DNA of 64,000 bases, taken from assembly GCA_000703065.1 (NCBI GenBank), contig JNLK01000001.1, forward strand, positions 1,178,001 through 1,242,000. The letters run 5' to 3'. The translations under genes and the position numbers were made by a program. How positions within the stretch are numbered: the first letter of the stretch is position 1; every line of letters starts with the position of its first letter. The notes under the pieces are model-generated. The model ran no database searches. It saw only the letters and a program-made list of their open reading frames with translations, and was not told where the DNA came from. Below are positions 9,039 to 17,952 of this stretch, piece after piece. The stretch is from Lachnospiraceae bacterium AC2029. GTDB lineage: Bacteria > Bacillota > Clostridia > Lachnospirales > Lachnospiraceae.

Positions 9039-9951
9039 TTTCAATGCACCCTGATTCTGTTTTCTTCAACGTGATCTTCAAAAATGCCGCACTGCAGACA
9101 GCATAAATGAGGTAGGTAAACAGCGTCCCGAAGCATACATCCGTAAGGAAATGGTTCGTCATGTGAATCCGATTGTAACCATAAAGAAGAACAAATGCAC
9201 ATGCGATAATAAAGCAAATGATATTCTTCGTCATGCTTTTCTTTTTGCAGACATCCGCCAGCATGGGAAGCGAGAACATCATGGTCGCTATGGTCATATT
9301 TCCACTGGGCCAGCTTTTATAATTATCATCATTTCCCGCAAGATTCGGTACCATCTGCCACCAGTCACGATATTCCGATCTGGGATTCTCAAGCGTTATC
9401 AGATACTTGTATCGTGGTCTTGAAGCCACCTGCTTCAACCAGGCATTCACATTGTCCGCAACGATCCCGGCAATAAGGATCGCCGCTCCAACAGCGATAA
9501 GCTTGTCAGGATCAATGTCATCCAAAAGGAAATAACATACAATCGGAACCCACGCATACAGCACCGCCCAAAAGCCCCAGCATAATACTGAAAGCAATGC
9601 CGGTGATTCCCCTGCGGTATAGTTGAACAGTTCTCTGACGCTCTTTCCGTTATAGCTGTTGCTGTAATATACCGCCATAAAGAATCCGATACACAGGAGC
9701 ACCCATGCCAGCATTTTAAAATGACGGCCTTTTTTTGATAACCCCTTAAACAGACACATCCCGGCTGCAGGATAGAGACAGTATGAGAAATACGAACCGT
9801 ATGTGGCAAAGAATTTTCCGATATCTGTCTTGTTCGCCAGTGCCTCATTGATTTCATAATCACAGAATGACCCTATGATGATTCCAACCACGCAGATGGA
9901 AACCACCCCAAGGAAACAGGAAAATGGCACTGCCATCACTTGTCTTTTCAT
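9022..9951 (-). CDS. PAP2-family membrane phosphatase
   Basis: 309 residues with about six membrane segments. Motif 1 is KQVASRPRY, motif 2 WPSGN and motif 3 NRIHMTNHFLTD, matching the phosphatidic-acid phosphatase/acid phosphatase fold. In motif 2 the usual His of PSGH is Asn, so activity may be altered. A likely role is dephosphorylation of a lipid phosphate or undecaprenyl pyrophosphate at the outer membrane face. AGGAGG precedes the ATG. It is second in a unit of four genes. Confidence 0.8.
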   Translation of the reverse strand: MKRQVMAVPFSCFLGVVSICVVGIIIGSFCDYEINEALANKTDIGKFFATYGSYFSYCLYPAAGMCLFKGLSKKGRHFKMLAWVLLCIGFFMAVYYSNSYNGKSVRELFNYTAGESPALLSVLCWGFWAVLYAWVPIVCYFLLDDIDPDKLIAVGAAILIAGIVADNVNAWLKQVASRPRYKYLITLENPRSEYRDWWQMVPNLAGNDDNYKSWPSGNMTIATMMFSLPMLADVCKKKSMTKNIICFIIACAFVLLYGYNRIHMTNHFLTDVCFGTLFTYLIYAVCSAAFLKITLKKTESGCIENEKNK

Positions 9952-9996
9952 GGCTTATTCCTCCTATTCAACATTCACTTTGATTACCACATTTTC

Positions 9997-11157
9997 TTAA
10001 CTATCACGCCACTTCCGCGCTTTCATCAAAATCTCCCGGATCATTTCATGCTTCGAATCTGTATATTTTATCCGATCCTTGGGATAACGCTTTGCGAGAG
10101 ATTCCTTTAATTCAGAGTATGCTTTCGCCTCTTCCCGGTGACAGTTCAGATAATCCCTCATATTGATATAATTATTCCACGCCTCCGAATCATAGATCAC
10201 CGCATGAATATGATGGGTTCTAAAGTCTTCCTCACCGCATACATACAGATACTGCTCCGGGATGTCCTGTCCTCGGAAGATGAAGCCATTCGTGAGCAGC
10301 ACATCATTCAAAGCAAAAAGGTCGTTGAAATCTGAAACACCGACAACGATATCGATGATAGGCTTTGCCGAAATGCTCTTTATCGCTGTACTTCCGATAT
10401 GCTGGATATCAATCGCGACGTCGCCAAGCAGATCGCCTAATTTCTGAATTGTCTGCTTTGCAGAAATCTCCCACTCAGGATTATGCGGTTCCATAGAAAC
10501 CATTCCACGGCGAAGGCCGAGGGGGACCTTTGATTCATTCGAGGTATTCTCCGACTTGATCACTTCTCTGTACTCCTCAAGTAATTCTCTCGAGTATTTC
10601 TTTTCCCTGTCTGATTCTCTTACTATCTTCCAAAGAGCCGCTGCCGCAGAGAGCCGATTCCCGAATTCCTCTGTCATTTCATCTGCACAGAAATCCTTCA
10701 CGAACTGATTCCATTGCAGCGCAGACTTATCATAGGTCGCATAAGTCTTCTTTCCGTAATAGATATCCAGAAGATCCCCTAAGGTAAAGGACTCGTCTCC
10801 GTTTTCCTTTACGGCTTTTGCAGTGGCGACCATATCTACATTGAACCTGAAGGGACGGACGCCTGTCTGTTCGGAGAAGAAGTCCCGGAACCTGTTCCCG
10901 AAAGTGAAGCTGCATTCAATAAGTCCGGTGTCCAATGTCAGCTCGGAAACCACTTTTTTTCTCTTTCTGGCTGTCTTTTTTTCCGGCCGGATCATCTCAC
11001 CGGAGAAATATGCCCGGATCACACCGTTCAATTCGATCTTACTTCCGTCTGATTTCAATCCGTGTGCCTTGCAGATTCTGATCAGTTCCTCCCGATACCA
11101 GTAGTATCGGCTGAATTCTTCGAAATCTTTGATATCATCAAATTCCGGTCTTTGCAT
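9997..11157 (-). CDS. SAP-DUF6434-GrpB fusion protein
   Basis: 386 residues, starting at 11157 (GGAG 8 bases upstream; the GTG at 11166 is too close). Residues ~1-55 resemble a SAP helix-extension-helix (YWYREELIRICKAHGLKSDG). A basic linker KKTARKRKK follows, then a DUF6434-like segment to ~residue 190. From ~215 it is a GrpB/UPF0157 nucleotidyltransferase-like domain (IQHIGSTAIKSISAKPIID). A protein combining a putative nucleic-acid-binding SAP domain with GrpB is notable. It is the first gene of the unit 11157 to 7133 and has two promoters upstream. Confidence 0.75.
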   Translation of the reverse strand: MQRPEFDDIKDFEEFSRYYWYREELIRICKAHGLKSDGSKIELNGVIRAYFSGEMIRPEKKTARKRKKVVSELTLDTGLIECSFTFGNRFRDFFSEQTGVRPFRFNVDMVATAKAVKENGDESFTLGDLLDIYYGKKTYATYDKSALQWNQFVKDFCADEMTEEFGNRLSAAAALWKIVRESDREKKYSRELLEEYREVIKSENTSNESKVPLGLRRGMVSMEPHNPEWEISAKQTIQKLGDLLGDVAIDIQHIGSTAIKSISAKPIIDIVVGVSDFNDLFALNDVLLTNGFIFRGQDIPEQYLYVCGEEDFRTHHIHAVIYDSEAWNNYINMRDYLNCHREEAKAYSELKESLAKRYPKDRIKYTDSKHEMIREILMKARKWRDS

Positions 11158-11224
11158 GTTAATCACTCCCTGTTCCGGATTTCTTGTGCCCAGACCTCTA
11201 TCAAACGATCAAGGCTCTTTTATC

Positions 11225-11253
11225 ATCGTAGCACGTTTTCATCGTTCTGTGAA
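11225..11253 (-). promoter_or_regulatory. Sigma-A type promoter for the SAP-GrpB operon
   Basis: Minus strand TTCACA, 17 bases, TACGAT. The flanks match the promoter at 47-75, including GTGCTACGATGA. It lies about 70 bp upstream of the start at 11157. Confidence 0.65.
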
Positions 11254-11320
11254 GTAAAGTAGATTCTCCAGACAGCTGCGCCGCGGTTGTTGATCCGAAG
11301 CATTCCATCTGTTCAAATGC

Positions 11321-11384
11321 CTTATAGCATAGAAAAAGTGCATTGTTTCATTTCCTGCACGAACAGGTCGAAACAATGCACAAA
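11321..11384 (-). promoter_or_regulatory. Second promoter with LytTR-like direct repeats
   Basis: TGCACGAA at 11356-11363 and TGCACAAA at 11377-11384 (period 21 bp). TGCTATAAG forms an extended -10, with its CTTATA at 11321-11326. Spacing from repeat to -10 is 29 bases, identical to 6640-6703. No -35 is seen. It probably drives the same operon as the promoter at 11225, or was kept from the regulon of the lost LytTR gene. Confidence 0.6.
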
Positions 11385-11455
11385 ATGCTTTGCGTCTTGC
11401 CCTACTTCACATAGGGCGCAGACAGCACAGATTCAGTTACATAGAAACCGTAAGA

Positions 11456-14197
11456 TCAATGATTCGTTACCAGATATCCGTCAAGATCAAAGTAATACCA
11501 GGTACCGTCAATCTTCTGTCTTCCCTTCTTTGCAATCCAGTCAGAGGTTTTGTACATCCACTTGTTGCCATATCTCTTCCACTCCGCTTTCTTCTTATAG
11601 GTCCATGCACCGTTCTTGCTCAGCCAGTAGCCGTCAACCCATTCTTCGGACGCCATGTAGCCTTTCGAATTGAAATAATACCACTCGCCGTCCACCTTCT
11701 GCCATTGGCTTTTCGGGTACCAGCCTGAGGTATCCTCCAGCCACCAGCCGGTCTTATTTTTCTTCCAGGACATTTTCGGGGCATAGGTCTGTGAACCATC
11801 CTTGTTATACCAGATGCGGTTCACCCATTCATTTTGATATACATAAATGGTCTGGCTCCGGGTACTTGTATAGGTCTTTCCGTTCAGGCTGACCTTGGCT
11901 GTGTATATTTTCTGCCCGGGAGCGCTGTAGGTCGCTGCCTTTGTAACTTTGCCGGTAACTCTGGCGGCTACTGTCTTCGTATGGCTGCTGTCATCCAGAC
12001 AGGTAAATGTAATGCTTGCCGCGGTAACTCCATTCCAGTTCCAGGACATCTTCTCATATCGGTGTCCAGACCAGTCGGGGTTCACCCCCGAAGCAGCAAG
12101 CGCCGCGATCACATTGTCATAAGCTCTAGCCAGAGCCTTCGCCGCATCATATACGGCATACGGATCCCTGGTATTTACTGTTTTCGCACGGTCATATGCA
12201 TTCAACATCAGCTGAACCTTACCGTCCGGCTTTTTGTTATACATGGAGTAATCAATGGAGTATGCCTTATCCATCAGATCCTCAAGAAATGCATTCAGGT
12301 TAGCATCCGGAAGCGCGGGTGTTCTTTCCGGCATCCTGCGGATATTCTCCCCGGCCTGCTGCTCATAGGAATACGCGATCTGCATCAGTTTTTCTTCATT
12401 TCCAAAGCCGGAAAACAGATAGAGACCGAGGGGCATTTCCGAAGTATACTCTCCTCCCGCATCGGAGAATCCCATGGGTATGGAGATCTCTGGAAGACCC
12501 ATGGCCGGACCGAAGATATAATCATAACCGATAGCGTTTGGTTCCCAGTTATCCGTGATCGGAAGATCCGGAACTGCGTCATAATAGGGAAGATACATCA
12601 CGGCATCGATATTATTTTCCGCCAGAACTTCCGTGATATACGCTCTGCCTTCCAGAGTGATTTCCCAGGTGTCCAGCCGCATAAAGGAATCGATTTCCGT
12701 TGTATAGGGGTTCTCGGTCTCTTCAAAAGAATCTGCCAGTGCATTCGGATCTTCAATCCCCTGATTCAGATACGTATATGAGATATCCTTTCCGGATTTG
12801 AGAATATCCTTCATGGTCTTATAGGTCGCAGCATCCCCTTTTTCGTACAGATACTTGTTCAGATCGTACTCCATGGTATCTCCTGTTGCGCCAATATAAT
12901 AGCTGTAATAGACGTCAGCCGGAAGAATATCCGAAAGATCCACAATCTCTGCGCCGGCTTTCCTCAGATTTGCCAGCGTGCGGTTTGTCATGGCACTGAG
13001 CTTCGCATCCGGATAGCGGTATTTTATTACATATCCGGGATCTTCTTCCTCTCCGGTCTCATCATTACCGGTTTCGTCGTTTCCGATCTCGTCGTTTCCG
13101 GTCTCGTCGTTTCCGGTCTGATCATTACCGGTTTCGTCGTTTCCGGTCTCGTCATTTCCGGTCTCGTCTCCTCCGGCTTCTTCCTCAGGATACTCCGCAT
13201 AGGGGTAACAGAAGGAATAATCCAGATATCCGATCCGCATTCCCTTCAGCGAATCCTTCGAAAGACTGTCCATGTAGCCATCGCCAACAAGTGCATCCGC
13301 ATCAGCTTCCACGGTAAAATCATCTGCCGGATCGGTTCCCGCCATGGTTTCCAGAATCAGTGCCATATCCTCTGCAGTTCTTGCTATGGGGCCTGTGGTA
13401 TCCCGGCTGGCCAGAAGAGGAACAACACCACTGATGGAGGTGATTCCCTTGGATGGCCGGATGCCATAGAGATTCGAGAAGGAAGAGGGATTTCGGATGG
13501 ATCCACCCGTGTCCGTTCCAAGACCTGCTGCAGCAAAATTGCATGTTACCGCTACCGCCGTTCCTCCCGAGGAACCTGCAGATGACTTACTCCCGTCATA
13601 CGCATTATGAACCATTCCACCCAGTGTGGATTTCGAGTCCGATGCACTGAAAGCAAACTCAGACATATTTGCCTGAGCCAGGATCACGGCTCCGGCTTCT
13701 CTCAGCTTTTTCACAACAAAGGAATCCTCCGGAGCGATCATGTGCGCCAGGGCATTTGAACCTGCCGAAGTCGCCATGCCGGCCACATCGTAATTCGCCT
13801 TGACCACGATAGGAATTCCATGCAGCGGTCCCCTTACTTTTCCCTCTTTACGCTCCGCATCAAGGGCTGCCGCATCTTTCAATGCTGCAGGATTAATGCT
13901 GATGATGGAGTTCAGCTTCAGTTTCTCATCATAGGCCTTGATCCGGTCAATGTACATCTGCGTCAGCTGCTCTGACGTCACATGTCCTGCCGTCATCTCT
14001 GCCTGAAGATCAGCGATGGTCGCGTCCATCAGATCAATGGTCGTGAATATATCCTCCAGCTGCTGTGTCGCCGTAGCTTCACTGACTGCCGCCTCTGCAT
14101 ACACTTCTATTTTGGGTGTGATCACCATGGTACTGAATACCATGGCTGCCGAAATAAGAACTGCGAAAGTCTTTCTTACCAGCCATCTCTTCTTCAT
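11456..14197 (-). CDS. Exported amidase-signature enzyme with cell-wall-binding repeats
   Basis: 913 residues. Signal peptide 1-35. The amidase-signature domain (~residues 60-620) shows the full Ser-cisSer-Lys set: VKANYD (Lys), SAGSSGGTAVAV (cis-Ser) and GTDTGGSIRNPSS (Ser). The C-terminal ~150 residues hold choline-binding-type repeats, after an Ig-like stretch. The enzyme should hydrolyse an amide outside the cell. Most amidase-signature enzymes are cytoplasmic. A low-complexity run of ETGND units interrupts the domain. AGGAGG precedes the ATG. It is monocistronic as far as can be seen. Confidence 0.85.
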   Translation of the reverse strand: MKKRWLVRKTFAVLISAAMVFSTMVITPKIEVYAEAAVSEATATQQLEDIFTTIDLMDATIADLQAEMTAGHVTSEQLTQMYIDRIKAYDEKLKLNSIISINPAALKDAAALDAERKEGKVRGPLHGIPIVVKANYDVAGMATSAGSNALAHMIAPEDSFVVKKLREAGAVILAQANMSEFAFSASDSKSTLGGMVHNAYDGSKSSAGSSGGTAVAVTCNFAAAGLGTDTGGSIRNPSSFSNLYGIRPSKGITSISGVVPLLASRDTTGPIARTAEDMALILETMAGTDPADDFTVEADADALVGDGYMDSLSKDSLKGMRIGYLDYSFCYPYAEYPEEEAGGDETGNDETGNDETGNDQTGNDETGNDEIGNDETGNDETGEEEDPGYVIKYRYPDAKLSAMTNRTLANLRKAGAEIVDLSDILPADVYYSYYIGATGDTMEYDLNKYLYEKGDAATYKTMKDILKSGKDISYTYLNQGIEDPNALADSFEETENPYTTEIDSFMRLDTWEITLEGRAYITEVLAENNIDAVMYLPYYDAVPDLPITDNWEPNAIGYDYIFGPAMGLPEISIPMGFSDAGGEYTSEMPLGLYLFSGFGNEEKLMQIAYSYEQQAGENIRRMPERTPALPDANLNAFLEDLMDKAYSIDYSMYNKKPDGKVQLMLNAYDRAKTVNTRDPYAVYDAAKALARAYDNVIAALAASGVNPDWSGHRYEKMSWNWNGVTAASITFTCLDDSSHTKTVAARVTGKVTKAATYSAPGQKIYTAKVSLNGKTYTSTRSQTIYVYQNEWVNRIWYNKDGSQTYAPKMSWKKNKTGWWLEDTSGWYPKSQWQKVDGEWYYFNSKGYMASEEWVDGYWLSKNGAWTYKKKAEWKRYGNKWMYKTSDWIAKKGRQKIDGTWYYFDLDGYLVTNH
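13056..13170. repeat. 15-bp tandem repeat coding ETGND
   Basis: About eight copies of a 15-bp unit encode Glu-Thr-Gly-Asn-Asp with a few changes (Gln or Ile variants). It sits in a surface loop of the amidase and, being in frame, could vary in number without breaking the gene. Confidence 0.8.
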
Positions 14198-14273
14198 TTT
14201 CTCCTCCTAGCGTCTGTTACTTCTTCATTAAGCTTCACTTGAATAAAACCATTGGCTATTATATGATTTATGG

Positions 14274-14302
14274 TTGACAGACGAACATGCGTTCGGTATA
14301 AT
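14274..14302 (+). promoter_or_regulatory. Consensus promoter containing a LexA (SOS) box
   Basis: TTGACA at 14274-14279, 17-bp spacer, TATAAT at 14297-14302. The spacer contains CGAACATGCGTTCG (14282-14295), a perfect match to the Gram-positive LexA operator CGAACRNRYGTTYG. No gene follows on the plus strand. The layout equals the tnpB promoter at 19154. Confidence 0.75.
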
Positions 14303-14308
14303 AAATAT

Positions 14309-14575
14309 GTATATAGTTCATTGACAAGTTAAGATATGCGGTTTCTATCACAAATATTGATCTATATTACTTAGATTTCCTTGATAGTGTAAAATCTTAA
14401 AGGTGTGTAGGCTGAAACTTAACAAAGGCCAACTCGCTATATACAAATCACTATATAAGTAGCCTGAATTAGATCAGGTAGAGGCATCAGGCTAGTGCCA
14501 TTAAAAGACCGGAATGATGTAAATCATTTCGGGAATTTATAAATATCAACCATGAGTTGGTAAATAGCCAAACCA
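14309..14575 (+). ncRNA. Candidate SOS-controlled transcript without ORF
   Basis: Transcription from 14274 would enter about 270 bases with no ORF except a five-codon one beginning MYIVH. Hairpins seen: CCGGAATGAT/ATCATTTCGG near 14510, and GTAAATA/TATTTAC near 14560. The transcript would run into the 3' end of the cyclase gene on the other strand, so it could act as antisense. It may also be the decayed left end of an IS605-type element. No clear terminator was found. Confidence 0.35.
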
Positions 14576-17407
14576 TTATTTACGTACAAACCGGAAAACA
14601 TTTCCTGTTTCATCTTCCGGAAGCTGTCCGATATATGCAAGATACATGTCTGAAATACTGTCATTTCTTCCGTCCTTCGAAAGGTCGGACAGGATTCTTA
14701 TCGCTTCCTCTCTGCGGCTCAAATGGAATAAACGCACAGCCTCACGAAATTCTGCAGCATTCCTGTATCGCTTTTCTCCCTCTTCCTCAGGCAGACAGTC
14801 CAAAACCTCATAAACAGCCTTCACTTCATTTACGCCTGCCACCTGCAATTCTCCGAGATATCTCATTTTAAGAGCATCCGGATCTGTCATGCGGTCCACC
14901 GTATCCTTCGTGATCAGCATGGCCGTGTGATACTGTTTTGTAAGGGATTCCAGGCGGGAGCTTAAGTTCACCGTATCGGAAATGACGGTTCCGGAAAGCC
15001 GCTCGCTCTCTCCCACGATCCCGATCCGTGTCATACCCGAATGAACACCGATACCGATATTCACATCTCCGATCCCGATCTCCTCCGCCGTGCTTTTATC
15101 CAGTACAATTTTCCTGTACAGCTCTATCCCGCATAATACGGCGTCATCCGCATTTTCGAAAAGTGCCATGACCGCATCGCCGATGTATTTATCCACAAAC
15201 CCGTTATGCTCCCGGATGACAGGGCCGGCCTTGCCGTAGATCGTGTTAACGAACTCAAAGTTTTCCTTCGCAGTCATGGTCTCCGAATTGATCGAGAAAG
15301 CGCGGATGTCAAAGAACAGCACGGTAAGATCTCGGCTCCGGGCATCCCCCAGTGCCAGATCCGTAAACTTCTCCTTCCCGAGCAGTTCCCTGAATTTCTC
15401 CGGGACAAATTTATAATAGAACTTTTCGGTCCTGTCTTTTTCATTGAACATCTCCTCAAGGCTTTCCGTCATGGTATTTACCTCTGCGCAGATCTCCCCG
15501 AGCTCGTCCTTTGACCGGTAATCAACCCTTGCAGAGAAATCACCTCCGGCGATCTTATGTACGGTTCCCTTTGCCTTCTTAATGGTTCTTGTGATGTACC
15601 AGGAAGTGAACACCGTCATGACGATCAATGCCAGTACGATAAAGAAAATATAACCCGAAACCTTGATAAAAAGATCTCTTCTTGTGGTCCAAAGGTTCCA
15701 GGTATCCGACGACACACGAAGGATATACGCAGGACAGCTTCCTTTTGGATTCGCGATCTGTCTGTATGAGACCATCTTACTGTTTCGGACATTTTTCGAA
15801 AAAAGCCCTGTAATCTCCTGATAAAAGGAATGACCGCTGTTCATTAATTCCTCGTGTATCTGCTCCTGCCCGGAAGCAGTAAAGACATTATCCTTGAAGA
15901 AACCGGGGGCGGACACAGTGTCCGATCTGGCAAGGATAGAATTCTTACCGCTTTCCGAGAGAGAAACAACCCAGAACACATACTTTCCGCCGTCAAAGGC
16001 CTGAAGCTTTTTCGACAGCTCCAGAGCCGCTGTTCCCGTATGATCGTTCATTTGATCAAATCCACTGAAATCATAACCTTCCAGTACTTCGGCTGCCAGA
16101 CTGCTTGCCATAGTGATCTCCTGCTCGGTCTTTGCGGTGGTATCCTCCTCCATGTCAGCATAAAACATCCGGATGACGAAGCCGGCAGGGATCAGAAGTA
16201 TCGGGATTGTGAACACAAGCTGTTTATACAGCAGAGTCTTCCTCCGGATAATAATATTGATCAAAAGTCCTATGGTACAAAGGATCAGAAGAATGGAGCA
16301 GAGATAGGAAACCCACCAAAGCCATCCATTTCGGACATGGTACGTAAGATACTTTTCCGAAACCTTATCTCCGTCATAGGTAACGAACCCGTCCAGTAAC
16401 GTGATTGCCAACTCTTCCCTTCCTGTAGTTTGGGAGACAAAGGCTTCCAGAGAGTGAACAGGGACTACTTCGCCATATTGACTGAGATGATCATGCAGAT
16501 CAAGAACCTCCTTTATTTCCTGATCTTCCATGACAAATATCTTACCATCATACGCATTTTTTGTTACATACAGCCTGTCGCCGACCATTGCCGCCAGGTT
16601 CACGAAATAAGCCGCATCCCGCTTCGAAGGATTGGTTTTTACCTCATATATACACTCCGTTAACGGCTCATTAAAGCCCGTCAGATAGTATTTCCCGTTA
16701 CTCTGCAGGAATAAAAACTGCTTCCCCAGGGGAATCACCTTTTGCGTATATGTCCCGTCCTCTGCGATGGCATACGGATCACTGATCCTTACATTTTGGG
16801 TCCGGGTTTCAATCTCGTATAATCTTGTTTCACCCAGTCCGACTACGGAAAATGACAGAATTCCGTTTTGGAAGACAGGTTTGCTGATGATGGAATCCCG
16901 GTAATACGTACCCTTCGGATATTCCACATAACAGATATCTCCTATGTAATCTCCCGTCTCAGAGATTTCGACAAGTCTCTCCCCGACGATATATATATCG
17001 GTTTCCTTATCATACTCATAGATAAATCCATAGTAATGATGATCGTCTCCCAAAACCTGCTTATCCGGAGCGGCGTACTGACCATCTCTTTTAATTTCCG
17101 CGAGAGTGGCGTGGATCTGCTCATTGGTGTCCATATGGATGAGCGCAGATATGCTGACCCCGCTTTTGTTCATCAGAACCAGGATATCACCATCCCGGTC
17201 GACCGATGATCCGATGATATCGGAGATCTGACGCTCCTCTCCGAACAGTTTGTCCGACAGCGCTTCCGATGATTTTCTGTCCGGACTCCAAATGCTGATC
17301 AAGCCGAGGATCAGGAGGCAGATTCCCATTCCCAGTAAATACCAGCGTGCTTTTCCGAACAGGCGCCAAAGCAGTTTCTTGATACTGAATTTTTTATCTG
17401 ATTTCAT
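14576..17407 (-). CDS. Membrane class III adenylate/guanylate cyclase with HAMP domain
   Basis: 943 residues. An N-terminal membrane anchor (~15-38) precedes an extracytoplasmic beta-rich sensor (~60-360). Two further membrane segments, a dCACHE-like stretch and another membrane segment lead to HAMP (~615-670). The catalytic domain begins about residue 690 with LFFDIRAFS (metal Asp), YIGDAVMALF (second Asp) and GESERLSGTVISDTVNLSSR (the Asn-Arg catalytic pair). It should make cAMP or cGMP in response to an outside signal; substrate choice is not clear. It runs convergent to the possible SOS transcript. GGGGAAG precedes the ATG. Confidence 0.85.
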   Translation of the reverse strand: MKSDKKFSIKKLLWRLFGKARWYLLGMGICLLILGLISIWSPDRKSSEALSDKLFGEERQISDIIGSSVDRDGDILVLMNKSGVSISALIHMDTNEQIHATLAEIKRDGQYAAPDKQVLGDDHHYYGFIYEYDKETDIYIVGERLVEISETGDYIGDICYVEYPKGTYYRDSIISKPVFQNGILSFSVVGLGETRLYEIETRTQNVRISDPYAIAEDGTYTQKVIPLGKQFLFLQSNGKYYLTGFNEPLTECIYEVKTNPSKRDAAYFVNLAAMVGDRLYVTKNAYDGKIFVMEDQEIKEVLDLHDHLSQYGEVVPVHSLEAFVSQTTGREELAITLLDGFVTYDGDKVSEKYLTYHVRNGWLWWVSYLCSILLILCTIGLLINIIIRRKTLLYKQLVFTIPILLIPAGFVIRMFYADMEEDTTAKTEQEITMASSLAAEVLEGYDFSGFDQMNDHTGTAALELSKKLQAFDGGKYVFWVVSLSESGKNSILARSDTVSAPGFFKDNVFTASGQEQIHEELMNSGHSFYQEITGLFSKNVRNSKMVSYRQIANPKGSCPAYILRVSSDTWNLWTTRRDLFIKVSGYIFFIVLALIVMTVFTSWYITRTIKKAKGTVHKIAGGDFSARVDYRSKDELGEICAEVNTMTESLEEMFNEKDRTEKFYYKFVPEKFRELLGKEKFTDLALGDARSRDLTVLFFDIRAFSINSETMTAKENFEFVNTIYGKAGPVIREHNGFVDKYIGDAVMALFENADDAVLCGIELYRKIVLDKSTAEEIGIGDVNIGIGVHSGMTRIGIVGESERLSGTVISDTVNLSSRLESLTKQYHTAMLITKDTVDRMTDPDALKMRYLGELQVAGVNEVKAVYEVLDCLPEEEGEKRYRNAAEFREAVRLFHLSRREEAIRILSDLSKDGRNDSISDMYLAYIGQLPEDETGNVFRFVRK

Positions 17408-17489
17408 ACTTCCCCTATCATAGAATCTTTAGCTGCACGAATCAGGAAAAGTATAACAAATCATCAGGATAAGCACAACATACGAATCG

Positions 17490-17632
17490 TCAATGGTTTA
17501 GTTCTTCTATAAGTGAATCCAATTTATTCTTCAATGCCTCTCGTCTCTTCACAACATCCGATATTTCGTTCTTAACCGATTCTCTGTCTCCGGCGGTAAA
17601 TTGTGTAATTGTTCAACTGTAATCTCTTTCAT
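17490..17632 (-). pseudogene. Frameshifted small coiled-coil gene remnant
   Basis: The ATG at 17632 opens MKEITVEQLHNLP, and after a one-base shift the frame continues GDRESVKNEISDVVKRREAL to a stop at 17490. The two halves fit one helical protein of about 47 residues. No good ribosome site is present. The family is unknown. Its 5' end abuts another remnant on the other strand near 17630, a likely rearrangement joint. Confidence 0.4.
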
Positions 17633-17889
17633 TTGTTTTCATCTTCAGCAGACATGGCCCGCAGAACGCTTATCTGGTTACCGGCGATGCCTATACCGAC
17701 GGCATCATCGCAAGAAATTTCTTTACCGGCTTAGGTGGGATCCAGTGGTATCACGCACGCTACAGAGGGATCAATGTAGACGAAAAGACAGACCGCGATA
17801 AAGAAGTACGGTTCTGGAACTACGGATGCAATATCTGGACCGACGGTATAGAGAGCCATCCGGAGCAAGGATGCGCACTGATCTTCTGA
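17623..17889 (+). pseudogene. C-terminal fragment of an unrecognised protein
   Basis: An 88-codon open frame with no start codon and clear protein character (YLVTGDAYTDGIIARNFF, GGIQWYHARYRGINVD, FWNYGCNIWTDG). It ends at a stop at 17887-17889 and is followed by a strong terminator, so it is the tail of a deleted gene. I do not recognise the family. Confidence 0.45.
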
Positions 17890-17952
17890 CGGGTCGGCAT
17901 GGAGAAAAGCTGACTGTGTACTCCGCAGCACGGGTCAGCATGCATTTCAGTG

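Noticed and set aside
17434-17441. Single TGCACGAA upstream of the cyclase gene
   Set aside because: No second repeat 21 bp away and too close to the ATG for the promoter layout seen at 6640 and 11321.
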